This document shows, one piece after another, positions 1 to 5,271 of a stretch of DNA of 5,781 bases. The DNA comes from Verrucomicrobiota bacterium (GTDB lineage: Bacteria > Verrucomicrobiota > Verrucomicrobiia > Limisphaerales > UBA11358): assembly GCA_026225155.1 (NCBI GenBank), contig JAMFSG010000283.1, positions 1 to 5,781 on the forward strand. The letters run 5' to 3'. Position 1 is the stretch's first letter; each line of letters opens with the position of its first letter. Position numbers and translations under genes: made by a program. The notes beneath the pieces are model-generated. The model did no database searches and was not told the DNA's origin. It saw only the letters and a program-made list of their open reading frames with translations.

Positions 1-2
1 CC

Positions 3-31
3 CCGTCGCCGAGCGCAGCGTCAGGCGACGG
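3..31. repeat. GC-rich inverted repeat (hairpin) at left edge
   Basis: An 8-bp perfect inverted repeat, CCGTCGCC at 3-10 and GGCGACGG at 24-31, encloses a 13-base loop. No T-run follows, so it does not look like an intrinsic terminator for plus-strand transcription. It may be a REP-like dispersed palindrome or part of a gene ending left of the window. Only one copy is visible, so repeat status is a guess. Confidence 0.4.
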
Positions 32-71
32 AAGCGGGCATCGTTGCGTGAACGTCTTGCCAATTCGTGTT

Positions 72-105
72 GCGCCGCAATCCGGCGCGGACGACGCGAC
101 GCGCC
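72..105. other. Two overlapping, mutually exclusive short hairpins
   Basis: GCGCCG (72-77) can pair with CGGCGC (83-88). Alternatively GGCGCG (84-89) can pair with CGCGCC (100-105). The shared strand 84-88 cannot be in both stems at once. Such alternatives can arise by chance in GC-rich DNA. Nothing else, such as a leader peptide or T-run, supports attenuation of the downstream peroxidase gene. Confidence 0.25.
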
Positions 106-145
106 ATCCCTACCAAATCAGGATACTGTCATCCAATGCCCTATA

Positions 146-174
146 TTGACACCCTACCGACACCAGTGCATCGT
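146..174 (+). promoter_or_regulatory. Candidate sigma70-type promoter of the peroxidase gene
   Basis: A perfect TTGACA lies at 146-151. The hexamer 17 bases downstream, CATCGT (169-174), is a poor -10 match (3 of 6). If used, transcription would begin around 181, almost at the ATG at 183. That would give a nearly leaderless mRNA, which agrees with the absence of any Shine-Dalgarno sequence before this gene. The weak -10 keeps this tentative. Confidence 0.25.
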
Positions 175-182
175 TTCCGCCT

Positions 183-731
183 ATGAAAAAATTTATCCTG
201 CTCGCCGCCGTCACGCTGTTTTCCCTCGTCGCCACGCACGCGGCGGATTCCATTTACGATCTGCCGCTCAAGGATATTGACGGCAAAGACACTTCGTTGA
301 AACCGCAGCAGGGCAAAGTCCTGCTCATTGTCAACGTCGCGTCGCACTGCGGATTCACGCCGCAATATGCCGCGCTCGAGGCGACCTATCAAAAATACAA
401 AAGCCAGGGCCTCGTCATCCTCGGATTTCCGTGCAACCAATTCGGCGGACAAGAACCGGGTTCGGATGCGGTCATCAAGCAGTTCTGCACCGCGACCTAT
501 AACGTGACGTTTCCGTTGTTTGACAAGTTGGAAGTCAATGGCGACAACCGCGCGCCGCTCTACGTTTTGCTCGCGGGCAAAGATTCGCCGTTCCCTGGCA
601 ACATCCACTGGAATTTCACGAAGTTTTTGGTCGGGCGCGACGGCAAAATCGTCAATCGTTTTGATTCCAGCGTGAAACCGGATTCCGATGAAGTGACCAA
701 AGCCATCGAAACCGCGCTCGCCGCGAAATAA
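183..731 (+). CDS. Exported glutathione peroxidase family protein (thioredoxin-type)
   Basis: A 182-residue thiol peroxidase of the glutathione peroxidase family, reducing hydrogen peroxide or organic peroxides. The N-terminus is a signal peptide: MKK, a hydrophobic stretch to about residue 18, and likely cleavage after THA (residue 20). The enzyme should therefore act in the periplasm. The catalytic set is complete: peroxidatic Cys56 in NVASHCGFT, Gln90 in GFPCNQFGGQEPG, and Trp143-Asn144 in HWNF. Cys102 (FCTATYNVTFP) lies 46 residues after Cys56, where yeast Gpx3 has its resolving cysteine. This makes it an atypical 2-Cys, thioredoxin-dependent type with ordinary cysteine rather than selenocysteine. 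Its electron donor in the periplasm is not apparent here. The start is the ATG before the signal peptide; no Shine-Dalgarno precedes it. It converges with msrA. Family assignment is very secure; the in vivo reductant is not known. Confidence 0.95.
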   Translation: MKKFILLAAVTLFSLVATHAADSIYDLPLKDIDGKDTSLKPQQGKVLLIVNVASHCGFTPQYAALEATYQKYKSQGLVILGFPCNQFGGQEPGSDAVIKQFCTATYNVTFPLFDKLEVNGDNRAPLYVLLAGKDSPFPGNIHWNFTKFLVGRDGKIVNRFDSSVKPDSDEVTKAIETALAAK

Positions 732-749
732 TTCTCCTTTCGTTAGACG

Positions 750-782
750 AAAAAGCGGCGGACAAAAATCCGCCGCTTTTTT
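750..782. terminator. Bidirectional intrinsic terminator between the convergent genes
   Basis: A perfect 13-bp stem (750-762 with 769-781) has the core AGCGGCGGA/TCCGCCGCT and a 6-base loop, CAAAAA. Reading rightwards the GC core is followed by six T's (777-782); reading leftwards five A's (750-754) give a U-run. The same element can thus terminate the peroxidase gene (stop at 731) and msrA (stop at 804). Structure and position are both strong evidence. Confidence 0.93.
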
Positions 783-803
783 ACTGAAATCTCCCGCAAA
801 AAA

Positions 804-1427
804 TCATTTCGTCTGCGGCTCCGATTTAATCACATTTTTGTGTTCCAGCTTTTCCAGTTTCGGCGTGATGACGACCTGGCAATAACCGGCGTTGGTATTG
901 TTGTCGTAATATTGCTGGTGATAATCCTCGGCCTTGTAAAATTTCTTGAGCGGCACGATTTCCGTCACAACGGGGTTGTGAAAATTTGATTGCGCCTCCA
1001 GCTTGGATTTTTCCGCGATGAGTTTTTGCTTCTCGTCACGATACAAAATGATGGAACGATACGAAGTGCCTTCGTCCGCGCCCTGGCGGTTCAAAGTCGT
1101 CGGATCGTGCGCCTGCCAGAAAACTTCCAGCAACTTTGCGTAGGAAATTTTTGATGGATCAAAAGCGATTTCCGTCACTTCCGCGTGACCGGTCGTTTCG
1201 GTGCAGACTTCCTGATACGTCGGATTTTCCGTGGTGCCGCCGGCGAAACCGCTCGTCACGGAAATCACGCCATGCAGCCGTTCGAAAACCGCTTCCATGC
1301 ACCAGAAGCAGCCGCCGCCCAAGTCGGCGATTTCAGTTTTATTTGTGTTCATGGTATTTGTCGTTTGTGCGGTCGCAGCTAGATTCAATGCGCCTGCGGC
1401 CAGTAAAGTCCAAAGCAATCGTTTCAT
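804..1427 (-). CDS. msrA: Exported peptide methionine sulfoxide reductase A
   Basis: MsrA reduces the S-epimer of methionine sulfoxide in oxidised proteins and in free methionine. Numbered from the ATG at 1427, the product has 207 residues. The catalytic motif GGGCFWCMEAVF carries Cys40 and Glu45, TGHAEV is at about 79-84, YHQQYY at about 169-174, and a resolving Cys183 lies in GYCQV. Cys43 and Cys75 are further cysteines. An N-terminal signal peptide (MKRLLWTLLAAGALNLAATA, likely cleavage after residue 20) predicts export, unlike the cytoplasmic E. coli enzyme of similar size. No MsrB domain is fused to it. An ATG two codons upstream (1431-1433) is an alternative start. I chose the inner one because MKRLL begins a typical signal peptide; neither has a Shine-Dalgarno. 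It is separated from yacG by a repeat and a probable promoter of its own, so it is likely transcribed separately. Confidence 0.95.
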   Translation of the reverse strand: MKRLLWTLLAAGALNLAATAQTTNTMNTNKTEIADLGGGCFWCMEAVFERLHGVISVTSGFAGGTTENPTYQEVCTETTGHAEVTEIAFDPSKISYAKLLEVFWQAHDPTTLNRQGADEGTSYRSIILYRDEKQKLIAEKSKLEAQSNFHNPVVTEIVPLKKFYKAEDYHQQYYDNNTNAGYCQVVITPKLEKLEHKNVIKSEPQTK

Positions 1428-1432
1428 AATCA

Positions 1433-1444
1433 TCAGACGTCTGA
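1433..1444. promoter_or_regulatory. Perfect 12-bp palindrome at the msrA start
   Basis: TCAGACGTCTGA is perfectly self-complementary and lies between the candidate msrA -10 and the start codon, overlapping the upstream alternative ATG. A dimeric repressor could bind here, or the palindrome could fold near the start of the mRNA. No second copy or known operator was recognised, so the role is speculative. Confidence 0.3.
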
Positions 1445-1452
1445 CCGCGCCG

Positions 1453-1481
1453 TTTATTTCAAATTAAAAAATAAATTTCAA
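1453..1481 (-). promoter_or_regulatory. Candidate msrA promoter
   Basis: On the minus strand, TTGAAA (1481-1476, 5 of 6 to the -35 consensus) and AATAAA (1458-1453, 4 of 6 to the -10) are separated by exactly 17 bases in an AT-rich stretch. Transcription would start near 1446, giving a leader of about 12-20 bases. The -35 lies just outside the repeat that begins at 1483, so the repeat does not break the promoter. This is a consensus match only. Confidence 0.35.
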
Positions 1482-1482
1482 T

Positions 1483-1647
1483 CACGGATGACACGGATGA
1501 CACGGATAAAAACTTATTAAAACTTGCTTTATCCGCCGATTGCGCCGATTCACGCAGATTAAATTCAAGTTGTTTCAATCGGCGAAAATTGGCGCAATCG
1601 GCGGACACTTTTCTTATCTGCGTTAATCCGTGTCCATCTGTGGTTAA
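1483..1647. repeat. Dispersed inverted-repeat element, copy 1
   Basis: The left end holds 2.8 tandem copies of a 9-base unit, CACGGATGA (1483-1491, 1492-1500, 1501-1507). The right end, TGTCCATCTGTGGTTAA (1631-1647), is largely its inverted complement. Inside, 1532-1550 and 1587-1605 pair over 18 of 19 bases, and the one mismatch would be a G-U pair in plus-strand RNA. ACGCAGAT (1552-1559) pairs with ATCTGCGT (1616-1623). The right end matches 16 of 17 bases of the second copy at 5203-5219, in the same orientation. No reading frame with transposase-like content is present. It fills most of the yacG-msrA gap, and its final bases include the yacG stop codon. Confidence 0.85.
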
Positions 1648-1856
1648 TCCTGTTCCGGCTTGTCTAAATAATCGCCCGGCGGCAGTTCGGCGAAATTTTC
1701 AAAATGCTCCGGCTTCAACGGCTCGGAGATCGCGTGCTCGCCGCCGAACCATTTGCCGAGGTCAACCATTTTGCATCGTTCCGAACAGAACGGCCCGAAT
1801 TTTCCAGCGAACCAGTCGCCGGATTTTTTGCACGTCGGACATTTGATCTGCGGCAT
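1644..1856 (-). CDS. yacG: YacG-type zinc-binding DNA gyrase inhibitor
   Basis: A 70-residue protein with the YacG signature. Four zinc ligands, Cys6 and Cys9 (CPTC) and Cys24 and Cys28 (PFCSERC), are followed by DLGKWFGGEHAI at about 32-43 and an acidic, proline-containing tail. In E. coli YacG binds the GyrB subunit and blocks DNA binding by gyrase; that role is carried over here by family. Its length is close to the E. coli protein. It is the last gene of the three-gene operon: its ATG begins 2 bases after the stop of the upstream gene, so translation is probably coupled, and no Shine-Dalgarno is visible. The TAA stop (1646-1644) falls inside the conserved GGTTAA end of the dispersed repeat. 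The C-terminus may therefore have been set by repeat insertion. Confidence 0.93.
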   Translation of the reverse strand: MPQIKCPTCKKSGDWFAGKFGPFCSERCKMVDLGKWFGGEHAISEPLKPEHFENFAELPPGDYLDKPEQD

Positions 1857-1858
1857 GG

Positions 1859-2446
1859 TTACTTGGTTTCGAGCGCGACTTTTTTCAAGTCAGTGATGAC
1901 ATCCGTCGCGGCATCCAGCGAAACACCAGCGCCGGTCAAAGTTTTTTGCACATCATCCAAAATTGTCTGCTGCTGTGCCGCCGTGAGATGCGAGCTGTTG
2001 AAAAGGGCGTGGATTTGCCGCGCGAATTTGGTTTGCTGCGCTGTTGCAATTTTTTTTCCCGCCAAAGCCGTCATCAAATCTTTCGTCAAAGTTTTCACCG
2101 AGTCCGATGAGGCTTTGGTGCTTTGCGACGCCGAGGACAAATCATTCAGCAAGGAAATTTTCTGATCAGTCGTCGGTCTGTCAGTCGTGGCATTCAGTCC
2201 GGCAATGTCCGCCTGCAAACCGGAAACATTTTGCAACGTCGCCGCGAGCATGGGATCGGCTGGCGGCGTGTTCGGCGCGGATGGCTGGGTGGAAGTTGTT
2301 CCGCCAGCCTGCCGTTGGATTTGCTGTTGTTCGGCGGCGTTCTGGTCGCTGGCGCGCTTGGCCTGTTGAATCGCAATCGAATAAGGATCAGCCGCTGCGA
2401 TGCTCGCAACGAACAACACGCTAAAAAATGCGACCGGCGTTTTCAT
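1859..2446 (-). CDS. Exported Ala/Gln-rich helical protein of unknown function, coupled to the protease gene
   Basis: I do not recognise a characterised family. The 195-residue product starts with a signal peptide (MKTPVAFFSVLFVASIAAA, likely cleavage after residue 19), so it should be exported. It then has a glutamine/alanine-rich segment (about 28-47), a Thr/Pro/Ser linker (about 50-65) and a predicted all-helical region (about 66-195). That region is rich in Ala, Thr, Lys and Asp, with no cysteine and no catalytic motif. Its Leu/Ala spacing recalls unannotated exported verrucomicrobial proteins, from memory only. The ATG at 2446 is 4 bases beyond the protease stop (2451-2453); a frame start at 2464 overlapping the protease is less likely because the inner Met starts a proper signal peptide. 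There is no Shine-Dalgarno, so re-initiation after the protease is likely. Candidate roles are adaptor, inhibitor or substrate of the protease; none is demonstrated. Confidence 0.85.
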   Translation of the reverse strand: MKTPVAFFSVLFVASIAAADPYSIAIQQAKRASDQNAAEQQQIQRQAGGTTSTQPSAPNTPPADPMLAATLQNVSGLQADIAGLNATTDRPTTDQKISLLNDLSSASQSTKASSDSVKTLTKDLMTALAGKKIATAQQTKFARQIHALFNSSHLTAAQQQTILDDVQKTLTGAGVSLDAATDVITDLKKVALETK

Positions 2447-2450
2447 AAGT

Positions 2451-4910
2451 TTAATGCACCACAACTTGCAGGGAATTTTTTGCCTGCAAAGAAATGTAAT
2501 CTTCCAAAATCAGTTTGGTTTCTTCGAGCGCGGCGTCGGGCAAATTCCGCTCCAACACCACGGGATTGGTCACAGTGAGAGTATTGTTGGTGATGCTCAA
2601 ACCGTTCAAATCATTCAAAGATGCTAGCTTCACATCGTCAGATAACTTGACGCCGGGCCATTTGATTTCGGAATAATTCGTCCAAACGGCAATGACATTG
2701 GTTCCTTGCGCCGAAATGCCAGGGTTCTCTTTTGGCAGCGCAAAAAAGTTGGTGTCGAAACTATAATAAATAAGTGGTGCGTTTTGGCGATGATCAGCCG
2801 TCAAATTATTCGTCGTGAAATAAGACGTGGCCGCAGGCAAGCCGGGATCGCCGGAATTTTCGACAGTCAAATCATAGATTTTCGCTTCCGGCACGGGACG
2901 GCTTTTGCGTTCGGTTTCACGCGTCTTGTTTTTCGCAACGACATCTTCGCGTTCCTTGATGGCGGTTTGTTCGTTGATGGTGGCCGTCCGGTCTTCCTGA
3001 ATTTTTTCGTATTCGGCGATGTCCTGGTTGATGTAGGCAAAATCCTGATTGGTCGCGATCCGCGCGGCGGATTGGCTGCGCAGTTCGTCAAGGTAAGGCT
3101 GGACGCGGTTCAACTTGGTGAAATTCGCCGGCTGGATCGTGTCCCAAGGCAGCGGATTATCAAGCGCGGTTTCACCCACGAACGGCGAATGATCCAAGCC
3201 ATCGGGTAAAACGATGTCAGATACGACGCCTTTCAACTGCGTGGACGCGCCGGTGATGCGATAGAATTTGCCTTTTGTGATCTTGAGCTGGCCGGGATCG
3301 TTGGTCGCGGTGGCGGTGGCCGGCCAGACAAACGGCCGGAGCGAATTCAAACTTTGAATCGTGCCTTTGCCGTGCGTGGAAGTGTCGCCGACGATGATCG
3401 CGCGTCCGTAATCTTGCAAGGCGGCGGCGGTGATTTCGGCGGCGGACGCGCTGAAACGATTGATCATCACGACGAGCGGGCCATCGTAAAGCACGCGCGG
3501 ATCGGGATCAGAATCTACCGCAACCTGGCCGTCGGAATCACGCGCTTGCACGACCGGACCATCTTTGATGAAGAGGCCGGTAAATTTCACGGATTCTTCG
3601 AGCGAACCGCCGGGATTGCTGCGCAAGTCCAAAACGATGCCGTCCACTTTTTCCGCTTTCAATTTTTTGATCAGCTTGGCGGTGTCCACGGACACATAAC
3701 TTTGACCGCCGGACGGCCCGATCGGTGCGTAAAATGAAGGCACATCGAGCACGCCAATTTTTTTACCGTCCGGCAAAACAATCAACTGCGCCTTGGTTTC
3801 CCCGTTCTCCATTTTGATTTCGTCGCGGACAAGCGTGACGACATGACGGCTGGCGCGGTCGGTAACCGGACTGATAGTCAGCCGCACTTCGGTGTCTTTC
3901 GGCCCGCGGATCAGTTGGACGACTTTTTCCAATTCCATATCCACCACGTCCACCGGCGGTTTGTTGCCCTGCGCAACGGCGACGATGCGGTCGTCGGGAT
4001 TCAACAATTTGCTTTTGGCCGCGGGGCCGCCGGGAACCAGTTCCATGATCTTGCAATAACCATCGTCTTCCCGCAATTGCGCGCCGATGCCGAACAGCGA
4101 CAGGCTCATTTCAATGGAAAAATCCTGCGCTTTCGGCGCGCTGAAATAATCCGTATGCGGATCATAGGCGTGCGCGAGCGCTTCGAGATACACCTGCAAA
4201 ATCGCGTCGCCATCCATGTTCGTCATCGCGTGCATGCTCCAGCGATACCGCCGCGTCAAAGTGTCAAGGATGTTCGTGCCCGCGCCCGCCGGCAATTTCA
4301 CAACCACATTGCCGTTCGTTTCGGAAATTTCCGCCGCCAATTTTTCCTGCAAATATTCGTAGCGCAGACGCTGTTTCCACAATTCTTTCGCCGCGTCCAA
4401 ATCTTTCGGAAACGGTTCGTGGCGGCGGTCAATCTGGATGTTGTCATCGGCGGTGAACTTAAACTTGTCCTGCTTCAACAATTCGTTCGCGTAATCGTTG
4501 TGCTGCTGCAGACGTTCGGTCAAACGCTCGTAAACCGCGTAAGCCGGCGTCAAGTCTGCGACGCTGCCGCTCGTTGTGAGCGCATCCAGATTGGTGCGGT
4601 AAATGGAAAATTGCGCGAGGTCGGATTGCAGAAAATTTTCGTGGCGCGGGTCGAGCGAATTGACATAGCCGTCGAAAAATCTTTCAGAAAGCTCCGTGTC
4701 CAGCGGGCGTTGCAAATATTGATATTGCCCCAGCAACATTGCCGTCACATAAGCGATGCGCGGATCGTTCGGGTCGGATTTATATTTCGCCGCCAAACCC
4801 GTCGGCGGTTGCGGTGCCGGGCCGGACGATTTTGCCGCCACGCAGCCCACCCAGATCGCGAGCACCGCCGCGACAATGATCCCCAGCAAAAAAATTCGTT
4901 TCGGACGCAT
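2451..4910 (-). CDS. prc: Tail-specific protease, peptidase family S41 (Prc/Tsp-like)
   Basis: A carboxy-terminal processing protease that degrades or trims envelope proteins by recognising their C-termini. From the ATG at 4910 it has 819 residues. A basic start (MRPKR) and hydrophobic segment (about 6-25) form a signal or anchor. Cys23 in WVGC is not a good lipobox. The Tsp N-terminal domain (about 50-200) contains FFDGYVNSLDP; YDPHTDYFSA follows, then a PDZ domain (about 267-350, ELVPGGPAAKS) and the S41 core (about 375-567). The active site is intact: Ser489 in FSASAAE, Asp500 in LQDYG and Lys515 in HGKG match the Ser/Asp/Lys of E. coli Tsp. One extra residue precedes the Lys (GDTSTHGKG). 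A charged, coiled-coil-like stretch (about 630-672) and a long C-terminal region make it larger than the 682-residue E. coli protein. GGAA six bases upstream supports this start; alternatives are ATG 4925 and TTG 4934. It leads the operon with the unknown protein and yacG. Confidence 0.94.
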   Translation of the reverse strand: MRPKRIFLLGIIVAAVLAIWVGCVAAKSSGPAPQPPTGLAAKYKSDPNDPRIAYVTAMLLGQYQYLQRPLDTELSERFFDGYVNSLDPRHENFLQSDLAQFSIYRTNLDALTTSGSVADLTPAYAVYERLTERLQQHNDYANELLKQDKFKFTADDNIQIDRRHEPFPKDLDAAKELWKQRLRYEYLQEKLAAEISETNGNVVVKLPAGAGTNILDTLTRRYRWSMHAMTNMDGDAILQVYLEALAHAYDPHTDYFSAPKAQDFSIEMSLSLFGIGAQLREDDGYCKIMELVPGGPAAKSKLLNPDDRIVAVAQGNKPPVDVVDMELEKVVQLIRGPKDTEVRLTISPVTDRASRHVVTLVRDEIKMENGETKAQLIVLPDGKKIGVLDVPSFYAPIGPSGGQSYVSVDTAKLIKKLKAEKVDGIVLDLRSNPGGSLEESVKFTGLFIKDGPVVQARDSDGQVAVDSDPDPRVLYDGPLVVMINRFSASAAEITAAALQDYGRAIIVGDTSTHGKGTIQSLNSLRPFVWPATATATNDPGQLKITKGKFYRITGASTQLKGVVSDIVLPDGLDHSPFVGETALDNPLPWDTIQPANFTKLNRVQPYLDELRSQSAARIATNQDFAYINQDIAEYEKIQEDRTATINEQTAIKEREDVVAKNKTRETERKSRPVPEAKIYDLTVENSGDPGLPAATSYFTTNNLTADHRQNAPLIYYSFDTNFFALPKENPGISAQGTNVIAVWTNYSEIKWPGVKLSDDVKLASLNDLNGLSITNNTLTVTNPVVLERNLPDAALEETKLILEDYISLQAKNSLQVVVH

Positions 4911-5011
4911 GATAATTTCCAACATTCGACCCAAACTAACCCAAATCGTTCATCGTGGGAAATAAATTGCGCGCACCCACAAGGTTCATAAGGCAGATCA
5001 GAACGGTTTCT

Positions 5012-5219
5012 ACCACGGATGGGCACGGATGAACACGGATCTGGGAAAACGGTTTGACGCGAATTTCGCCAATTTTCGCGAATTGATTTTGTCGGACTGG
5101 TGGGCGAGCGTCCCCGCGAGCCGGGCGTGGCATGGAAGTTTGATTGCCTCGGCTCGTGAAGACACCCGCCGACCAGTCCAAGTTTCAATCCGTGTTCATC
5201 GGTGTCCATCTGCGGTTAA
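5012..5219. repeat. Dispersed inverted-repeat element, copy 2
   Basis: The terminal arms 5012-5040 and 5188-5216 are inverted complements over 25 of 29 bases. The left arm holds three CACGGAT words at 5014, 5024 and 5034, a 10-base period, whereas copy 1 has a 9-base period. The right end TGTCCATCTGCGGTTAA (5203-5219) differs from copy 1 (1631-1647) at one base. Just inside the left arm is CGCGAA (5058-5063) pairing with TTCGCG (5075-5080). The interior differs from copy 1 because another palindrome (5094-5179) occupies it. It encodes no transposase, so it is either a non-autonomous mobile repeat or a structured dispersed element. Confidence 0.85.
5094..5179. repeat. Long imperfect palindrome nested inside repeat copy 2
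   Basis: Arms 5094-5123 and 5150-5179 match over 24 of 30 bases as inverted complements, starting with GGACTGGT and ending with CGAGCCG, around a 26-base loop. Of the six mismatches, four (left-arm positions 5107, 5109, 5113 and 5114) become G-U pairs in minus-strand RNA, but only one (5116) does in plus-strand RNA. The minus-strand transcript would therefore form a 28 of 30 stem. It has no counterpart in copy 1, so it appears to be a separate element. Function is unknown. Confidence 0.75.
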
Positions 5220-5225
5220 AATTTT

Positions 5226-5253
5226 CTTCGTGTCCTTTGCGCCTTTTTGCGGC
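5226..5253. repeat. CTTTGCG-rich stretch adjoining repeat copy 2
   Basis: CCTTTGCG (5234-5241) is followed immediately by CCTTTTTGCG (5242-5251), a short imperfect tandem duplication. From memory, similar 'cctttgcg/ctttgcgg' stretches occur as dispersed repeats next to 'cacggatg' elements in environmental bacterial genomes. Only one copy exists in this window, so assignment as a repeat is tentative. Confidence 0.35.
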
Positions 5254-5271
5254 TAACATCCGCCACATTTT

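Larger units (their letters stand above)
4911..5271. other. Divergent intergenic region between protease operon and pheS
   Basis: This 361-base gap has no gene I can support. It contains the second dispersed repeat, a nested palindrome and a CTTTGCG-rich stretch, described separately. Only about 4911-5011 and 5254-5271 are outside repeats. I see no promoter with good -35 and -10 boxes for either gene. TAACAT at 5254-5259 is a weak possible -10 for pheS (4 of 6) without a matching -35. Promoters for both directions must lie here or within the repeat. Confidence 0.6.

Noticed and set aside
1..51. Open frame from the left edge ending in TGA at 49-51 (PRRRAQRQATEAGIVA), possibly the tail of an upstream gene
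   Set aside because: Only 16 codons, Arg/Ala-rich, overlapping a hairpin, with no recognisable family sequence. All forward frames are open here because the DNA is GC-rich, so it cannot be told from chance.
141..608. Minus-strand open frame of 155 codons opposite the peroxidase gene
   Set aside because: It is a mirror frame of a gene with a complete catalytic set, and it has no recognisable motif of its own.
1532..1605. Hairpin downstream of yacG considered as an intrinsic terminator of the protease operon
   Set aside because: The loop is about 36 bases and no immediate U-run follows on the minus strand. It fits the internal stem of the dispersed repeat better, though some termination there cannot be excluded.
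3320..3339. Inverted repeat CCGGCC (3320-3325) with GGCCGG (3334-3339) inside the protease gene
   Set aside because: Short and GC-rich, without a T-run, and in the middle of coding sequence. It is most likely chance codon composition.
3345..3359. Near-perfect palindrome ATTCAAACTTTGAAT inside the protease gene
   Set aside because: It is explained by coding for QSLNS in the well-conserved stretch after the catalytic lysine, and there is no promoter context.
3843..4991. Long plus-strand open frame of 382 codons opposite the protease gene
   Set aside because: It lies antisense to the protease over nearly its whole length, its translation is rich in Arg, Phe and Val typical of mirror frames, and it has no family motif. 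The minus-strand frame carries an intact S41 active site.
4745..5209. Minus-strand open frame of 154 codons through repeat copy 2 into the protease N-terminus
   Set aside because: Its N-terminal part is translated repeat DNA and the rest is an alternative frame of the protease. Such peptides are common annotation artefacts of this kind of repeat.
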